Assembly: GCF_031157525.1 (NCBI RefSeq)
Contig: NZ_JAVIXR010000003.1
Span: forward strand, 1 to 64,000
Direction of reading: 5' to 3'
Length of the DNA: 64,000 nucleotides
DNA from: Marinobacter sediminicola
GTDB taxonomy: Bacteria; Pseudomonadota; Gammaproteobacteria; Pseudomonadales; Oleiphilaceae
Part shown: in pieces, positions 33,377-42,420 of the stretch
How the letters are laid out: every line of letters begins with the position of its first letter
Numbering within the stretch: the first letter of the stretch is position 1
Position numbers and translations under genes: made by a program
The notes under the pieces: generated by a model
What the model saw: only the letters and a program-made list of their open reading frames with translations
What the model was told of the DNA's origin: nothing
Database searches by the model: none

Positions 33377-36274
33377 CTATTGAGGCTGTGTCGCAACCCA
33401 CTGCTGATTGCTACCACCATGGTGCTGCCACATCACCAAAGCCTGGCCTGCTGCATCCATAGCGTAATTGCCATTTTGCTTCAGCCGGAAGGACTTATCG
33501 GCATACTGCTCAAACAGCTGCGCATCATCGGCACTGCAGGCAGTAAGCACCAGCGGTGTGCCGTTGGCGGCCTGGGCCGAACTGGAAACGCACAGGTTGG
33601 GGTCAAGCCCGGAGCGCAACACACCAAGCGTGGGCTGCCACTGCCAGAGTTGCGCGTCGGCGCCCGAGCAATCCGTAAGGTTCAATGACGAACCGACACC
33701 ATTCGCAGTCAGGCACAAGCCCGACTTGGCACTTCGGTATTCCGCCCAGCGACCGCTCGCGGAATCCATGCGCAACTCCCACTGCTGATTCGCGTTACCG
33801 TGGGACTGCCAGAACCCTACCCAACCGCTGCCATAGGCATCCAGAGAGTGGTTATTGCTGTCCGCATTGGTTATCCGCTGCCCGGAGTACTGCCAGCTTT
33901 GCTGTGAACTGCCGTCACACGCCTGCAGGTTGGGATAACCGTTGTTCCAGGGCGTACCATTGTTATCCAGACAGAATGCATCATTGCCTTCCTGGTTGGA
34001 GATCGTTCCCTGTGCGAGATCGAACAACCACCGCTGATCCCGGGCCAGAGGCTGGCAGGCGTAATGATCTACCCAGGCACCACTGGTTACGCCATCGTCG
34101 TTCCCCGGAATATCCATGCAGGTGTTGGTACCACGGTTATAGATAGTGACGTAGCTCGGCAACGGATTCACAAACTGGCGATTCGTGTTGCCGCGAGCCC
34201 GTTCCCACATCTGCAGATAGGCTTCTGCGGAGTTCATAACAGACTCATATACGCGGCTAGGCGCACGCTCACGAATATCCTGAATGTGATCAGCAACCAG
34301 ACCATAATGCGCCATGCCATCAGAGTTGAGATCGAAACTGCGATTGCCGGTAATCTGCTTGTCTACCGTAAACCCGAACTCGGTAGTGAATGGATACACA
34401 AGTGGTGATACCGCAACACTTGCACGAGGGCCGGGCTGGTTCCCGATTCCGCTCATGTCGGTAGAGAAGGTCACACCCGGCAGATAATCCGTGGCCTCGA
34501 CCTTGTCCAGAAACCCGGAAATCGCGTCGCCAATCGTGTCCGCATCGCTGTTATAGGGCGCCAGAATGCCGCCAAGTTCAGCAATCCGAACCGCATTCGG
34601 ATGCACAGTCCCGTTCGTACCGGCATGCATGTGGCTGTGGCCGGAAATCAGCCCGGAGTACTGTCGCGCCTCGGCAATATCGAGCACGGCTTCGTGGCTA
34701 TGCTGGGACATATGATCCACCTCGATGACCATGCCCATATCCATCAGCCGGTTCACCAGATAAATACCAAGATCGGTTAGCCCGCGATTGTTGCACTGGC
34801 CCGTGGTTTCATCGTAGTTGGTAGAGCCACTCACCCCCAGCAAGCCTTCGAGTCCGAACAGTCCCAGGTCGTTAATCATCATCTGGCCTTCGGTTTCCCC
34901 AGCACAGGCACTGGTGGAGAAATACCGGCCGGTCGACAGGTTGTTGCCCACATTGATTAACCCGCCTTCAATTCTGGCGCCACCAAACTGGTTATCAAAC
35001 CGGTGAATGGGGTAGACCACACGAACACCCAGGTCGTGATACTTTTGCAATTGGGCATCCACATAAGCTTGGGAGCAGGTTTGATCTTTCAGGCCGCAGT
35101 TAAAGAGCTCGGAAGCCTCGATGCCCAAAACAATCGCCATCTTGCCATCAGCGATAACCTGTCTGGCTTGTTCGGGGGAGCTTACCAACCGGAAGAATCC
35201 CTTGCCCGGGCCGCCAGCCTGAGCGTCCACATAGGCCTGCATTTCATGCAAGCGGAGAATCTGAAGATCGATACTCTCCATCGTATTACAGCTGTTGGTA
35301 CCGCCCCAGCTCTGTGGCAACAGGGTGGATTGCAGATTACACAGAACTTCGTTTTCTACCAGATGGGTCACCATCATGCGCTGCCCGCCAAGGAAGGCCC
35401 GTTCGATCCATCGATAGTAGTAGCCGGTATGGGACAAGCTCTGGTGATTGGGCCAGAAGGGGAAATCCGGCCAGCCGGCGGTGTTGTAGCGGAAGTTAAT
35501 ATCGTTGAAACCCATCAGGTTGCCAATCACATCCAGCGAGCCATTGGGTCCATGCACATCGGAACTGTCGGCAAGTGCTTTGGTTACACCAAAGGGATGA
35601 AACGGGGCGCCGCCCATCATGGTTCCACCCATGAATTCGTATGAGGTGATGTGAGTGTGCGCATCAATCGAGCCGCGAACCGGGGCATTCAGGTCGCCTT
35701 TGAGCTGCTCGCGGTCGCCCGCAACATTGAGCTCGGCCTCAGGGAAGTCTGCACAGTTTTCAGCAGGCACAAACCTGAACCAGTCTTCGCTATTCCTGTT
35801 CCAGGGGTTCAGCAAATCAATGAAATAAATACCCCGGCTGTTCCAGTTATGCCTGAGTGAGCGGTTCAGATACAAACTGGTTAACTTGAATTGGTGCTCT
35901 CCGCCCTCGACACGCTGATCGATACGCCAGTTTGCGTGCTTAGCAGGATCGGTGCCCGCCGTAATTTCTGCCGGAAGCCGTGTATCGAGGAAACGTCCAG
36001 CCTGGTCGCGCATGAGGAAGGTACCAAACCCGCTGGGCTTGAAGTAAAAGCTTGCCGCTTGCCCGGCATTCTCTGCCCTGAAGTCAAAACTCCAGCCATT
36101 ATTAATGGTGCCGCTAGTCTTATAGCGGCGCATAAACCGATCGTTGTGCACTGACTGAACTGCATAACAACCCTGTGCAAGCCCAAACACTGCGTCTGAA
36201 CTTTCGTCAGATGCATGGGCTGTTGAACCAAGTAAGGTGGCGGCTCCGAAGAACGCCAAGAGGAATCGAGCCAT
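33377..36274 (-). CDS. Secreted M19-like dipeptidase/amidohydrolase with C-terminal ricin-type repeats
   Basis: A 965-residue secreted protein with signal peptide ending GSTAHA. Residues about 30-160 look like a beta-trefoil-type domain (YAVQSVHNDRFMRRYK). The central part has amidohydrolase features resembling renal dipeptidase (M19): SIDAHTHITSYEF, GIEASELFNC, VVYPIHRFDNQFGGA and VIEVDHMSQHSHEAVLDIAE followed by ISGHSHMHA. The C-terminal 260 residues contain repeated QxW units (QRW, QSW, QQW, QLW, QQW), typical of ricin B-type lectin domains. A carbohydrate-bound, metal-dependent hydrolase is likely; the substrate is unknown. Divergent from the porin gene. Confidence 0.75.
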   Translation of the reverse strand: MARFLLAFFGAATLLGSTAHASDESSDAVFGLAQGCYAVQSVHNDRFMRRYKTSGTINNGWSFDFRAENAGQAASFYFKPSGFGTFLMRDQAGRFLDTRLPAEITAGTDPAKHANWRIDQRVEGGEHQFKLTSLYLNRSLRHNWNSRGIYFIDLLNPWNRNSEDWFRFVPAENCADFPEAELNVAGDREQLKGDLNAPVRGSIDAHTHITSYEFMGGTMMGGAPFHPFGVTKALADSSDVHGPNGSLDVIGNLMGFNDINFRYNTAGWPDFPFWPNHQSLSHTGYYYRWIERAFLGGQRMMVTHLVENEVLCNLQSTLLPQSWGGTNSCNTMESIDLQILRLHEMQAYVDAQAGGPGKGFFRLVSSPEQARQVIADGKMAIVLGIEASELFNCGLKDQTCSQAYVDAQLQKYHDLGVRVVYPIHRFDNQFGGARIEGGLINVGNNLSTGRYFSTSACAGETEGQMMINDLGLFGLEGLLGVSGSTNYDETTGQCNNRGLTDLGIYLVNRLMDMGMVIEVDHMSQHSHEAVLDIAEARQYSGLISGHSHMHAGTNGTVHPNAVRIAELGGILAPYNSDADTIGDAISGFLDKVEATDYLPGVTFSTDMSGIGNQPGPRASVAVSPLVYPFTTEFGFTVDKQITGNRSFDLNSDGMAHYGLVADHIQDIRERAPSRVYESVMNSAEAYLQMWERARGNTNRQFVNPLPSYVTIYNRGTNTCMDIPGNDDGVTSGAWVDHYACQPLARDQRWLFDLAQGTISNQEGNDAFCLDNNGTPWNNGYPNLQACDGSSQQSWQYSGQRITNADSNNHSLDAYGSGWVGFWQSHGNANQQWELRMDSASGRWAEYRSAKSGLCLTANGVGSSLNLTDCSGADAQLWQWQPTLGVLRSGLDPNLCVSSSAQAANGTPLVLTACSADDAQLFEQYADKSFRLKQNGNYAMDAAGQALVMWQHHGGSNQQWVATQPQ

Positions 36275-36571
36275 GATCCTGTCCTTTTATTGTGTGTTAT
36301 ATCGGATTGACTGGGTGGATCCGTCACAAACAATAGGAGCAGGACTTGGCTCGTGCCACAGCAAGAGGTTTGCATAACCTGAAAGAGCTGTGCAGTTTCT
36401 TGAATGCGTGTCAGGACGGGCCAGACAAGCACCCAGCCAACGGCACCGAAAAGAAAAACACAGACATTCGTCGAACAAACACAAAGATTTATTTGAGTTG
36501 TCATGGGATGGCAACTATCTTTCGTGCGGGGTCTTACAAAAATAATTACCTAATGTTTGGAGTTAACAATA

Positions 36572-37702
36572 ATGCAAAGCAACAAATTAGGAATGGCCCT
36601 TCGTGCGGCTGCCGCTATGACTGTAGCCGGTATGGCAAGTCAGGCAGGTGCAGTAAACTTTGACGCTAATGGTTGGGACAGCAGTATTTACGGGTATGCG
36701 AGCTTGAAAGCAAGCTACGACATTGATGAAAATGCTGCATCATCCACCCGGTCTTTCAACTACGAAGCAATTAACGTGGGTGCCGCTGAAAACAACGAGG
36801 CAACAGGCTATTTCGGTGCCGATGCGTTCCAAAGCCGCATTGGCGTTAAAACAACCAGCCCTGAAGGCGTCACTTTTAACATTGAAGGGGATTTCCGTGG
36901 CGGCGGTGGTGGGACTTTGCGCTTGCGCCATGCCTACGGTTCATACAATGGTGTTTTGGCCGGCCAAACCTGGTCCAACTTCACCAGTTTCGTGGGTAAC
37001 ACATCAACGTTGGACTTCGACTCCCTGCCAGGTTTAGCTGGGTATCAGGCCCGCACCCCGCAGCTGCGCTACACGACCGGAGCTTTATCCGTTTCTGCAG
37101 AACAACCAATGAACTCGGTTGAAGGTGCTGGCGCTGCAGCCAAAGATGGCATGCCTGCCCTGACAGCTCGCTTTGAAGACAGCTCGGGCGGGCTGTCCTA
37201 CTCTGCCGCGGTTCTGGCGCAGCAACTTGGCTATGATACAGGCACAACCGATGACAGCGCCTTTGGCTTTGCAACCTTCGTGGCTGGCAAAATCGCGCTT
37301 TCAGATATGATTACGATTCAGGGAACCCTGAGCTTCACGGATGGCGCAAGCAACTACCTGTATCGTTCAGGTGTAGCTAGCGCATATGTTGCCCCCAATG
37401 GCGATGTAGAAACTATCTCCGGATACGGCGGCAGCCTTGGCGCTGGTTTCAAACTTGGCAATGGCCGGAGTATCAACATCGGCTACGGCATGACAGAGGT
37501 CGATCTGGATGATGGTGTTGCCGACGGAGTGATTGCCGCTACCACATCGGAGACAATCTCTGCTGTGATGGCAAACTATCAGTGGACTCCGGTCAAGAAC
37601 GTAATGATGGGCGTTGAATACCAGTATGGTATGCGCGAAGTGCAGAATGGCGACGACGGCGATGCGAGCCGGCTTTTGTTTGCAGCTCAGTACAACTTCT
37701 AA
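36572..37702 (+). CDS. DcaP-like trimeric outer-membrane porin
   Basis: A 376-residue protein with signal peptide (AAAAMTVAGMASQAGA). The mature part begins with FDANGWDSSIYGYASLKASY, has alternating beta strands with the loop LAGQTWSNFTSFVGNTSTLD, and ends with MGVEYQYGMREVQNGDDGDA and AAQYNF, a C-terminal Phe typical of outer-membrane barrels. This fits the DcaP family of porins for small anions or dicarboxylates. GGAG at 36559-36562 is nine bases before ATG 36572. A strong terminator follows. Confidence 0.83.
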   Translation: MQSNKLGMALRAAAAMTVAGMASQAGAVNFDANGWDSSIYGYASLKASYDIDENAASSTRSFNYEAINVGAAENNEATGYFGADAFQSRIGVKTTSPEGVTFNIEGDFRGGGGGTLRLRHAYGSYNGVLAGQTWSNFTSFVGNTSTLDFDSLPGLAGYQARTPQLRYTTGALSVSAEQPMNSVEGAGAAAKDGMPALTARFEDSSGGLSYSAAVLAQQLGYDTGTTDDSAFGFATFVAGKIALSDMITIQGTLSFTDGASNYLYRSGVASAYVAPNGDVETISGYGGSLGAGFKLGNGRSINIGYGMTEVDLDDGVADGVIAATTSETISAVMANYQWTPVKNVMMGVEYQYGMREVQNGDDGDASRLLFAAQYNF

Positions 37703-37723
37703 AAAACCTGCTGTTAAGTAAGT

Positions 37724-37761
37724 AAACATACACCCCGGACTCTTCCGGGGTGTATGTTTTT
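37724..37761 (+). terminator. Strong Rho-independent terminator after the porin gene
   Basis: A perfect 14-bp stem ACATACACCCCGGA (37726-37739) with TCCGGGGTGTATGT (37744-37757) and loop CTCT, followed by TTTTT. It ends the porin transcript and separates it from the glutaryl-CoA dehydrogenase gene. Confidence 0.95.
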
Positions 37762-37839
37762 GGATTGTCCGTCTCCTCAAAGCTCATCACACCCTGTGAA
37801 AATGGCATACCTGACAACTACTTTTTTTGAGGAAGAAAA

Positions 37840-39009
37840 ATGGCTTCTGCACCTTGGAACGACCTGCTGCAACTCGATAAACAACTGGATGAAACAGAGC
37901 GTCAGGTACGGGACAGCATTCGTGGTTTTTGTGACCAACGCCTTATGCCTGGCATTCTTGCAGCAAACCGTCATGAAAAATTCGACCGCAATATTTTCAA
38001 TCAAATGGGCGATCTGGGCATGCTTGGCGCTACCTTGCCTGAGGAATACGGCGGCCCTGGCCTGAACCACGTTAGCTACGGCCTGATCGCTCGCGAGGTT
38101 GAACGAGTTGATTCTGCCTATCGCTCTGCACTGAGCGTTCAATCCTCACTGGTCATTCACCCAATTCATGCGTTCGGCCAAGAAGCTCTAAGAAAGCGCA
38201 TTCTGCCAAAGCTGGCCTCAGGCGAACTGGTTGGCTGCTTCGGCCTGACCGAACCCAACCACGGCTCTGACCCGGGCAGCATGGAAACCCGTGCCAAAAA
38301 GGCAGACGGCGGCTACCTGCTAAGCGGCTCCAAAACCTGGATCACCAATTCTCCCATCGCCGATATTTTCGTAGTCTGGGCCAAGCTGGACGGCAAGGTG
38401 ACCGGCTTTGTGATCGAGCGTGACGGTGCCAAAGGGCTCGACACCCCGAAAATTGAAGGGAAGTTCTCACTGCGCGCCTCAGAGACCGGCTCAATTTTTA
38501 TGGACGAGGTGTTTGTACCGGAGGAAAACAAGCTGGACGTAGAAGGCTTGAAGGGGCCTTTCAGCTGCCTGAACAAAGCCCGCTTTGGCATTAGCTGGGG
38601 TTCCTTGGGCGCTGCCGAGTTTTGCTGGCACGCCGCTCGCAGTTACACCCTTGAGCGTACACAGTTCGGCCGGCCCCTGGCCGCCAACCAACTGATTCAA
38701 AAGAAGCTGGTAGACATGCAGACCGAAATCACTCTGGGCCTGCAAGCCGCACTGCAACTGGGGCGCATGATGGATGCCGGTGATGCCACGCCCGATGCGA
38801 TTTCCCTGCTCAAACGCAACAACTGTGGCAAGGCGCTGGACATAGCTCGGGTCGCCCGCGACATGCACGGCGGTAACGGCATCTCAGACGAGTACCACGT
38901 GATCCGCCATGTGATGAATCTGGAAGCAGTGAACACATACGAAGGCACCCATGATGTTCACGCCCTGATTTTAGGCCGTGGCCAAACCGGTATTGCGGCA
39001 TTTAGCTGA
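37840..39009 (+). CDS. gcdH: Glutaryl-CoA dehydrogenase
   Basis: A 389-residue acyl-CoA dehydrogenase. The sequence [58 protein letters not shown] and [20 protein letters not shown] match glutaryl-CoA dehydrogenases, with the catalytic Glu in YEGT. It oxidises and decarboxylates glutaryl-CoA to crotonyl-CoA in lysine, tryptophan or aromatic degradation, passing electrons to ETF. The gene stands alone; the CoA-transferase often found beside it is not in the window. GAGGAA lies just before ATG 37840. Confidence 0.93.
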   Translation: MASAPWNDLLQLDKQLDETERQVRDSIRGFCDQRLMPGILAANRHEKFDRNIFNQMGDLGMLGATLPEEYGGPGLNHVSYGLIAREVERVDSAYRSALSVQSSLVIHPIHAFGQEALRKRILPKLASGELVGCFGLTEPNHGSDPGSMETRAKKADGGYLLSGSKTWITNSPIADIFVVWAKLDGKVTGFVIERDGAKGLDTPKIEGKFSLRASETGSIFMDEVFVPEENKLDVEGLKGPFSCLNKARFGISWGSLGAAEFCWHAARSYTLERTQFGRPLAANQLIQKKLVDMQTEITLGLQAALQLGRMMDAGDATPDAISLLKRNNCGKALDIARVARDMHGGNGISDEYHVIRHVMNLEAVNTYEGTHDVHALILGRGQTGIAAFS

Positions 39010-39216
39010 TGCCCGGGGGGCAGAAGCCAAGCAAGCGCTTGCTGCAACTCGCTGCGTGCATTAGATTCAGCTCACGATAAGTACAACACGTCGGCGAGAA
39101 CGTCGCGTCTCAGGAAGTAGAACGTTGCCTGCCAGGCCACTCCGCCGTTTCAGAAGCACATGATTCGTAAGAGCCTTGAAGGCCATTACTCAGACAATTA
39201 ATCCATAAATCTGTGC

Positions 39217-40491
39217 TCAACCCCCGGCACTGGCCAGTGCCGGGCTATCCGCCAGCAGCAATTCTCTGATCGGCACAGATTCATCCGCAAACCGATCCGG
39301 CTGAACAGCCAGGTTTTGCGCGATGATTCGCTTGCTCAAAACAAACTCTTGCGGGCGGTTTACACAGTCCGCCGCAATGAGCCTCCCTTCTCTAAAGTAG
39401 AACGCAGCAAAGCTTCGGCCGGTGCGCCTGTCGCCTCGAATAACCAGTTGGTCATAACCCCGGCTCAGGCCCGCGATCTGCAATTTTAAATCGTACTGAT
39501 CTGACCAGAACCACGGCAGAAACTCTGAGGTTCTGTTTTGGGCACAAATCGAGGCAGCAGCAACCCTGGCTTGTTCCGTAGCATTAGGAACAGATTCCAG
39601 GCGAATGCGGCAACCGTAAACGCTGTTAAACTGATTAGCGCAATCCCCCGCGGCAACTATGTTCTGGTCGCTGGTGCGGCAATGTTCATCCACCATTATG
39701 CCGTTGTCCACGTTGAGGCCAGCCGCTTCAGCAAGTTCCGTGTTCGGCAACACCCCTACGCCAACCACAACCAGATCGGCAGGGAACTCGGCGCCATCGG
39801 CACAAATAACCTTCTGCACACGACCATTACCGGAGAATCCTGAAACAGCGATATTGGTATGGATGCGCACGCCACCTTCCGTGTGTACCCGGTGGTAGAA
39901 TTCGGATACCTCGGAAGCGGTCACCCGCCCCAGTAATCTTGGGCCTCGGTCTAAAAGGGTTACACGCATCCCCAGTTGACTTAGCGACGCCGCTGTTTCG
40001 AGGCCAATATAACCGCCCCCAACAATCACGGCATGCCTGCCGTCCACAACACTCGCTGTAATGGATTCAGCGTCGGCCATATTGCGCAAATAATGTATTC
40101 CGTTCAGATCACTGCCGGGCAGCTCCACCTTCCGGACTCGCGCGCCGGTACACAGCGCCAGCTTGTCGTAACTCAGCTGTTCGCTCTTTCCATCTTTCTC
40201 TCCATCACCCCCAACTAACGTCAGCGTCTGCTGATCCCGGTTGATGGCAGTAACCCGCCCTTGGCGAAACTGTATATCGTTCTTTTGATAAAACGCTGCC
40301 GGGCGAATTGGCAGGCTTTCAGCCGTTTTCTCACCAGACAAAAACGCCTTGGACAGCGGGGGCCGGTGATAAGGCAAGTGGGGCTCATCACCAATCACCA
40401 GGATGTTACCCTCCCAGCCTTCCTGGCGAAGGCTGGTGGTCAGTTGCGCGGCGGCATGGCTGGCGCCGATGACGATGCAGGTGCGGGTCAT
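39217..40491 (-). CDS. NAD(P)H:ferredoxin reductase of the CYP153 system
   Basis: A 424-residue flavoprotein with the FAD motif IVIGASHAAAQLTTSLRQEG, a second dinucleotide motif HAVIVGGGYIGLETAASLSQ for NADH, and AAGDCAN near residue 280. This is the putidaredoxin/rhodocoxin reductase type. It moves electrons from NAD(P)H to the ferredoxin encoded at 41947, which reduces the P450. It starts five bases after the P450 stop. Its last codons lie in a 22-base perfect palindrome (39223-39244). Confidence 0.93.
   Translation of the reverse strand: MTRTCIVIGASHAAAQLTTSLRQEGWEGNILVIGDEPHLPYHRPPLSKAFLSGEKTAESLPIRPAAFYQKNDIQFRQGRVTAINRDQQTLTLVGGDGEKDGKSEQLSYDKLALCTGARVRKVELPGSDLNGIHYLRNMADAESITASVVDGRHAVIVGGGYIGLETAASLSQLGMRVTLLDRGPRLLGRVTASEVSEFYHRVHTEGGVRIHTNIAVSGFSGNGRVQKVICADGAEFPADLVVVGVGVLPNTELAEAAGLNVDNGIMVDEHCRTSDQNIVAAGDCANQFNSVYGCRIRLESVPNATEQARVAAASICAQNRTSEFLPWFWSDQYDLKLQIAGLSRGYDQLVIRGDRRTGRSFAAFYFREGRLIAADCVNRPQEFVLSKRIIAQNLAVQPDRFADESVPIRELLLADSPALASAGG
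39223..39244 (-). repeat. 22-base perfect palindrome at the 3' end of the P450 operon
   Basis: Positions 39223-39244 (CCCGGCACTGG followed by its exact reverse complement) form a palindrome overlapping the last eight codons of the reductase gene, three bases before the stop. There is no T-run after it on the minus strand. It may protect the end of the P450 transcript, or be chance given the Ala-Ser-rich C-terminus. Confidence 0.7.
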
Positions 40492-40495
40492 AAGC

Positions 40496-41887
40496 TCACG
40501 CCTCCGAGGGTTTGGCTGTGAGCTTGACGATCATCTTTGAATAACCGCGCACGAAGTTGGATTGCACGTATTCCGGATCGCCAATCACTTCAATCCTGTC
40601 AAAGCGCGCCAGCAGTTCTTCCCACAAAATACGCAACTGCAACTCGGCCAAACGGTTGCCCATGCAGCGGTGCACACCAAAGCCGAAAGACAGGTGGTTG
40701 CGGGCATTTTTGCGATCAATAATGAACTTTTCTGGCTGATCGATAGCGCGCTCGTCGCGGTTGCCGGAGGCGTACCACATCACTACCTTGTCGCCTTTCT
40801 TTATGGTCTGGCCGTTCAGTTCTACATCTTGTGTTGCAACACGGCGCATGTGCGCGAGGGGGGTTTGCCAGCGGATGATTTCTGACACCATATTCGTAAT
40901 CAGGCTTGGGTCATTTTTGAGTTTGGTGAACTCATCCGGGAACCGATTCAGTGCAAACACACCACCGGTCATGGAGTTACGGGTCGTATCGTTGCCACCT
41001 ACGATCAACAACGCCAGATTGCCCAGAAACTCCAACGGCCTGTTGATCAAATCTTTGGTTTCATCGTTGCTTTGCAACAGGGTGATCAAATCAAAGCCAG
41101 CTTCTTCCCCGGCTGCCGCTCTCGCTTTTTTGTCATACCACAGGCGTGAAAAATGCCGGGACATATCCACCATGCCGCGGAACAGTTCATCCGAATCGTT
41201 CAAACCACCGGTGGATTCAGTGCCTCCACCTGCCAGATCAGACCAGTAAACGAGCTTGCGGCGATTTTCATAAGGAAAGTCCAACAGAGTTGCCAGCATT
41301 CTTGAGGTCAGCTCAATGGAAACCTCTTCCACCCAGTTGAAGGGCCTGTTCAGCGGAAGTTTATCCAGAACGTCCCGGGTGCGTTCACGAATCAACCCTT
41401 CCATCTCTTTCAGGTTCTTAGGCGCGACAGCACCTTGCACCGCCGCCCGCTGAATATCGTGTTTGGGTGGGTCCATGGCGATGAACATTTCCACCGCGAG
41501 CTCGTCCGGTGCTTGGCCGATCACGATAAAAGGCTCTGAGGAAAACAACTTGTGGTTTTTGTCCACAAACAGAATGTCGTCATAGCGTGTAACCGACCAG
41601 AAGGGGCCGAATGCGCTGTTCTTCTGGTAATGCACCGGGCATTCATCCCGCAAACGCTTGAAGTACGACTCCCAACGATCTTGCCGATACAAAAAAGGAT
41701 TGCTGACATCTATGTCTTCTATCGCCAGCGTTGATACATCCGGAATGGGCGCTTCCACGAATTCGGGAAATTCTTTGTATATGCCCAGCCTGGTTTTGGC
41801 CTTGTAAACAAAATGGGCGGCTTTGATTTGCATGGGCACGGGTATAAAAGCAGCGCCCTTCTCGGCAACCAGATTAACGAAATTCAT
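40496..41887 (-). CDS. Cytochrome P450 alkane hydroxylase, CYP153A-like
   Basis: A 463-residue P450. The I-helix LLIVGGNDTTRNSMTGGVFA, the ExxR-containing EIIRWQTPLAHMRR and the heme loop FGFGVHRCMGNRLAELQLRI are clear, with the heme-ligand Cys in HRCMG. The N-terminal EAPIPDVSTLAIEDIDVSNP and MFIAMDPPKHDIQRAAVQGA closely recall CYP153A enzymes of Marinobacter and Alcanivorax, which hydroxylate medium-chain n-alkanes and fatty acids at the terminal carbon. It is between ferredoxin and ferredoxin reductase genes, the standard CYP153 operon. Confidence 0.92.
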   Translation of the reverse strand: MNFVNLVAEKGAAFIPVPMQIKAAHFVYKAKTRLGIYKEFPEFVEAPIPDVSTLAIEDIDVSNPFLYRQDRWESYFKRLRDECPVHYQKNSAFGPFWSVTRYDDILFVDKNHKLFSSEPFIVIGQAPDELAVEMFIAMDPPKHDIQRAAVQGAVAPKNLKEMEGLIRERTRDVLDKLPLNRPFNWVEEVSIELTSRMLATLLDFPYENRRKLVYWSDLAGGGTESTGGLNDSDELFRGMVDMSRHFSRLWYDKKARAAAGEEAGFDLITLLQSNDETKDLINRPLEFLGNLALLIVGGNDTTRNSMTGGVFALNRFPDEFTKLKNDPSLITNMVSEIIRWQTPLAHMRRVATQDVELNGQTIKKGDKVVMWYASGNRDERAIDQPEKFIIDRKNARNHLSFGFGVHRCMGNRLAELQLRILWEELLARFDRIEVIGDPEYVQSNFVRGYSKMIVKLTAKPSEA

Positions 41888-41946
41888 AATGCGTCCATCC
41901 TTGCGGTTATTGTCTTTTTTGGAGGTGGGGGAGTGTCTAGCGCCGG

Positions 41947-42267
41947 TTACATCTGAAACTCAGGCAAACGCGCAACCAGTCCATCCATCGCATCCGTTGC
42001 GATGATCTGACAGGCCAACCGGGAGGTGGGCGCTCGATCCGGTGTCATATCCAACATCTGCAATTCCTCATCGCCGGCCTTGCCTGTGGCTGAAATCCAG
42101 TTGCCATCTACGATCACGTGGCAGGTGCCACAGGCCGCCTCACCGCCGCAGTCTGCATCGATGCCAGGCACGCCGTTATCCATGGCAATCTGCATCAGGG
42201 ATTTACCCGTTTCTATTTCAACAGCGTGTTCTGCACCGTCGTGTTCGATGAATGTAATACTGCCCAT
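41947..42267 (-). CDS. 2Fe-2S ferredoxin of the CYP153 system
   Basis: A 106-residue ferredoxin of the adrenodoxin/putidaredoxin type. The cluster motif is DADCGGEAACGTCHVIVDG with a fourth Cys in SRLACQIIATDAMDG. It carries single electrons from the reductase at 39217 to the P450 at 40496. ATG 42267 is chosen because AGGAG lies seven bases upstream; a longer frame to 42294 adds nine unlike residues. It is the first gene of the operon, with 59 bases before the P450 gene. Confidence 0.92.
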   Translation of the reverse strand: MGSITFIEHDGAEHAVEIETGKSLMQIAMDNGVPGIDADCGGEAACGTCHVIVDGNWISATGKAGDEELQMLDMTPDRAPTSRLACQIIATDAMDGLVARLPEFQM

Positions 42268-42346
42268 ATAGCGCTCCTGAAAATCGGCACACAAGGTATC
42301 TTGTGGTTGGTCACTCCAGACTAGGCAATCATTGCCCCCTACAGGA

Positions 42347-42385
42347 GGTCATTTTTTGACATTGCAGGGTCATTTAAAGACACTG
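42347..42385. promoter_or_regulatory. Tandem 18-bp repeats, candidate AraC operator of the CYP153 operon
   Basis: GGTCATTTTTTGACATTG (42347-42364) and GGTCATTTAAAGACACTG (42368-42385) agree at 14 of 18 positions. Their starts are 21 bases apart, two helical turns, the usual layout for an AraC-family monomer pair on one DNA face. They lie in the 153-base region between the ferredoxin gene (minus) and the AraC gene (plus), 80 bases from the ferredoxin start and 36 bases from the regulator start. Binding is inferred. Confidence 0.6.
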
Positions 42386-42420
42386 TGCTTGTCAGGCACT
42401 GATCAGGAAGGCGCAGAAGC

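Noticed and set aside
42324-42336. Palindrome GGCAATCATTGCC near the P450 operator.
   Set aside because: Perfect but short, and the tandem repeats next to it explain regulation better; kept only as a possible extra site.
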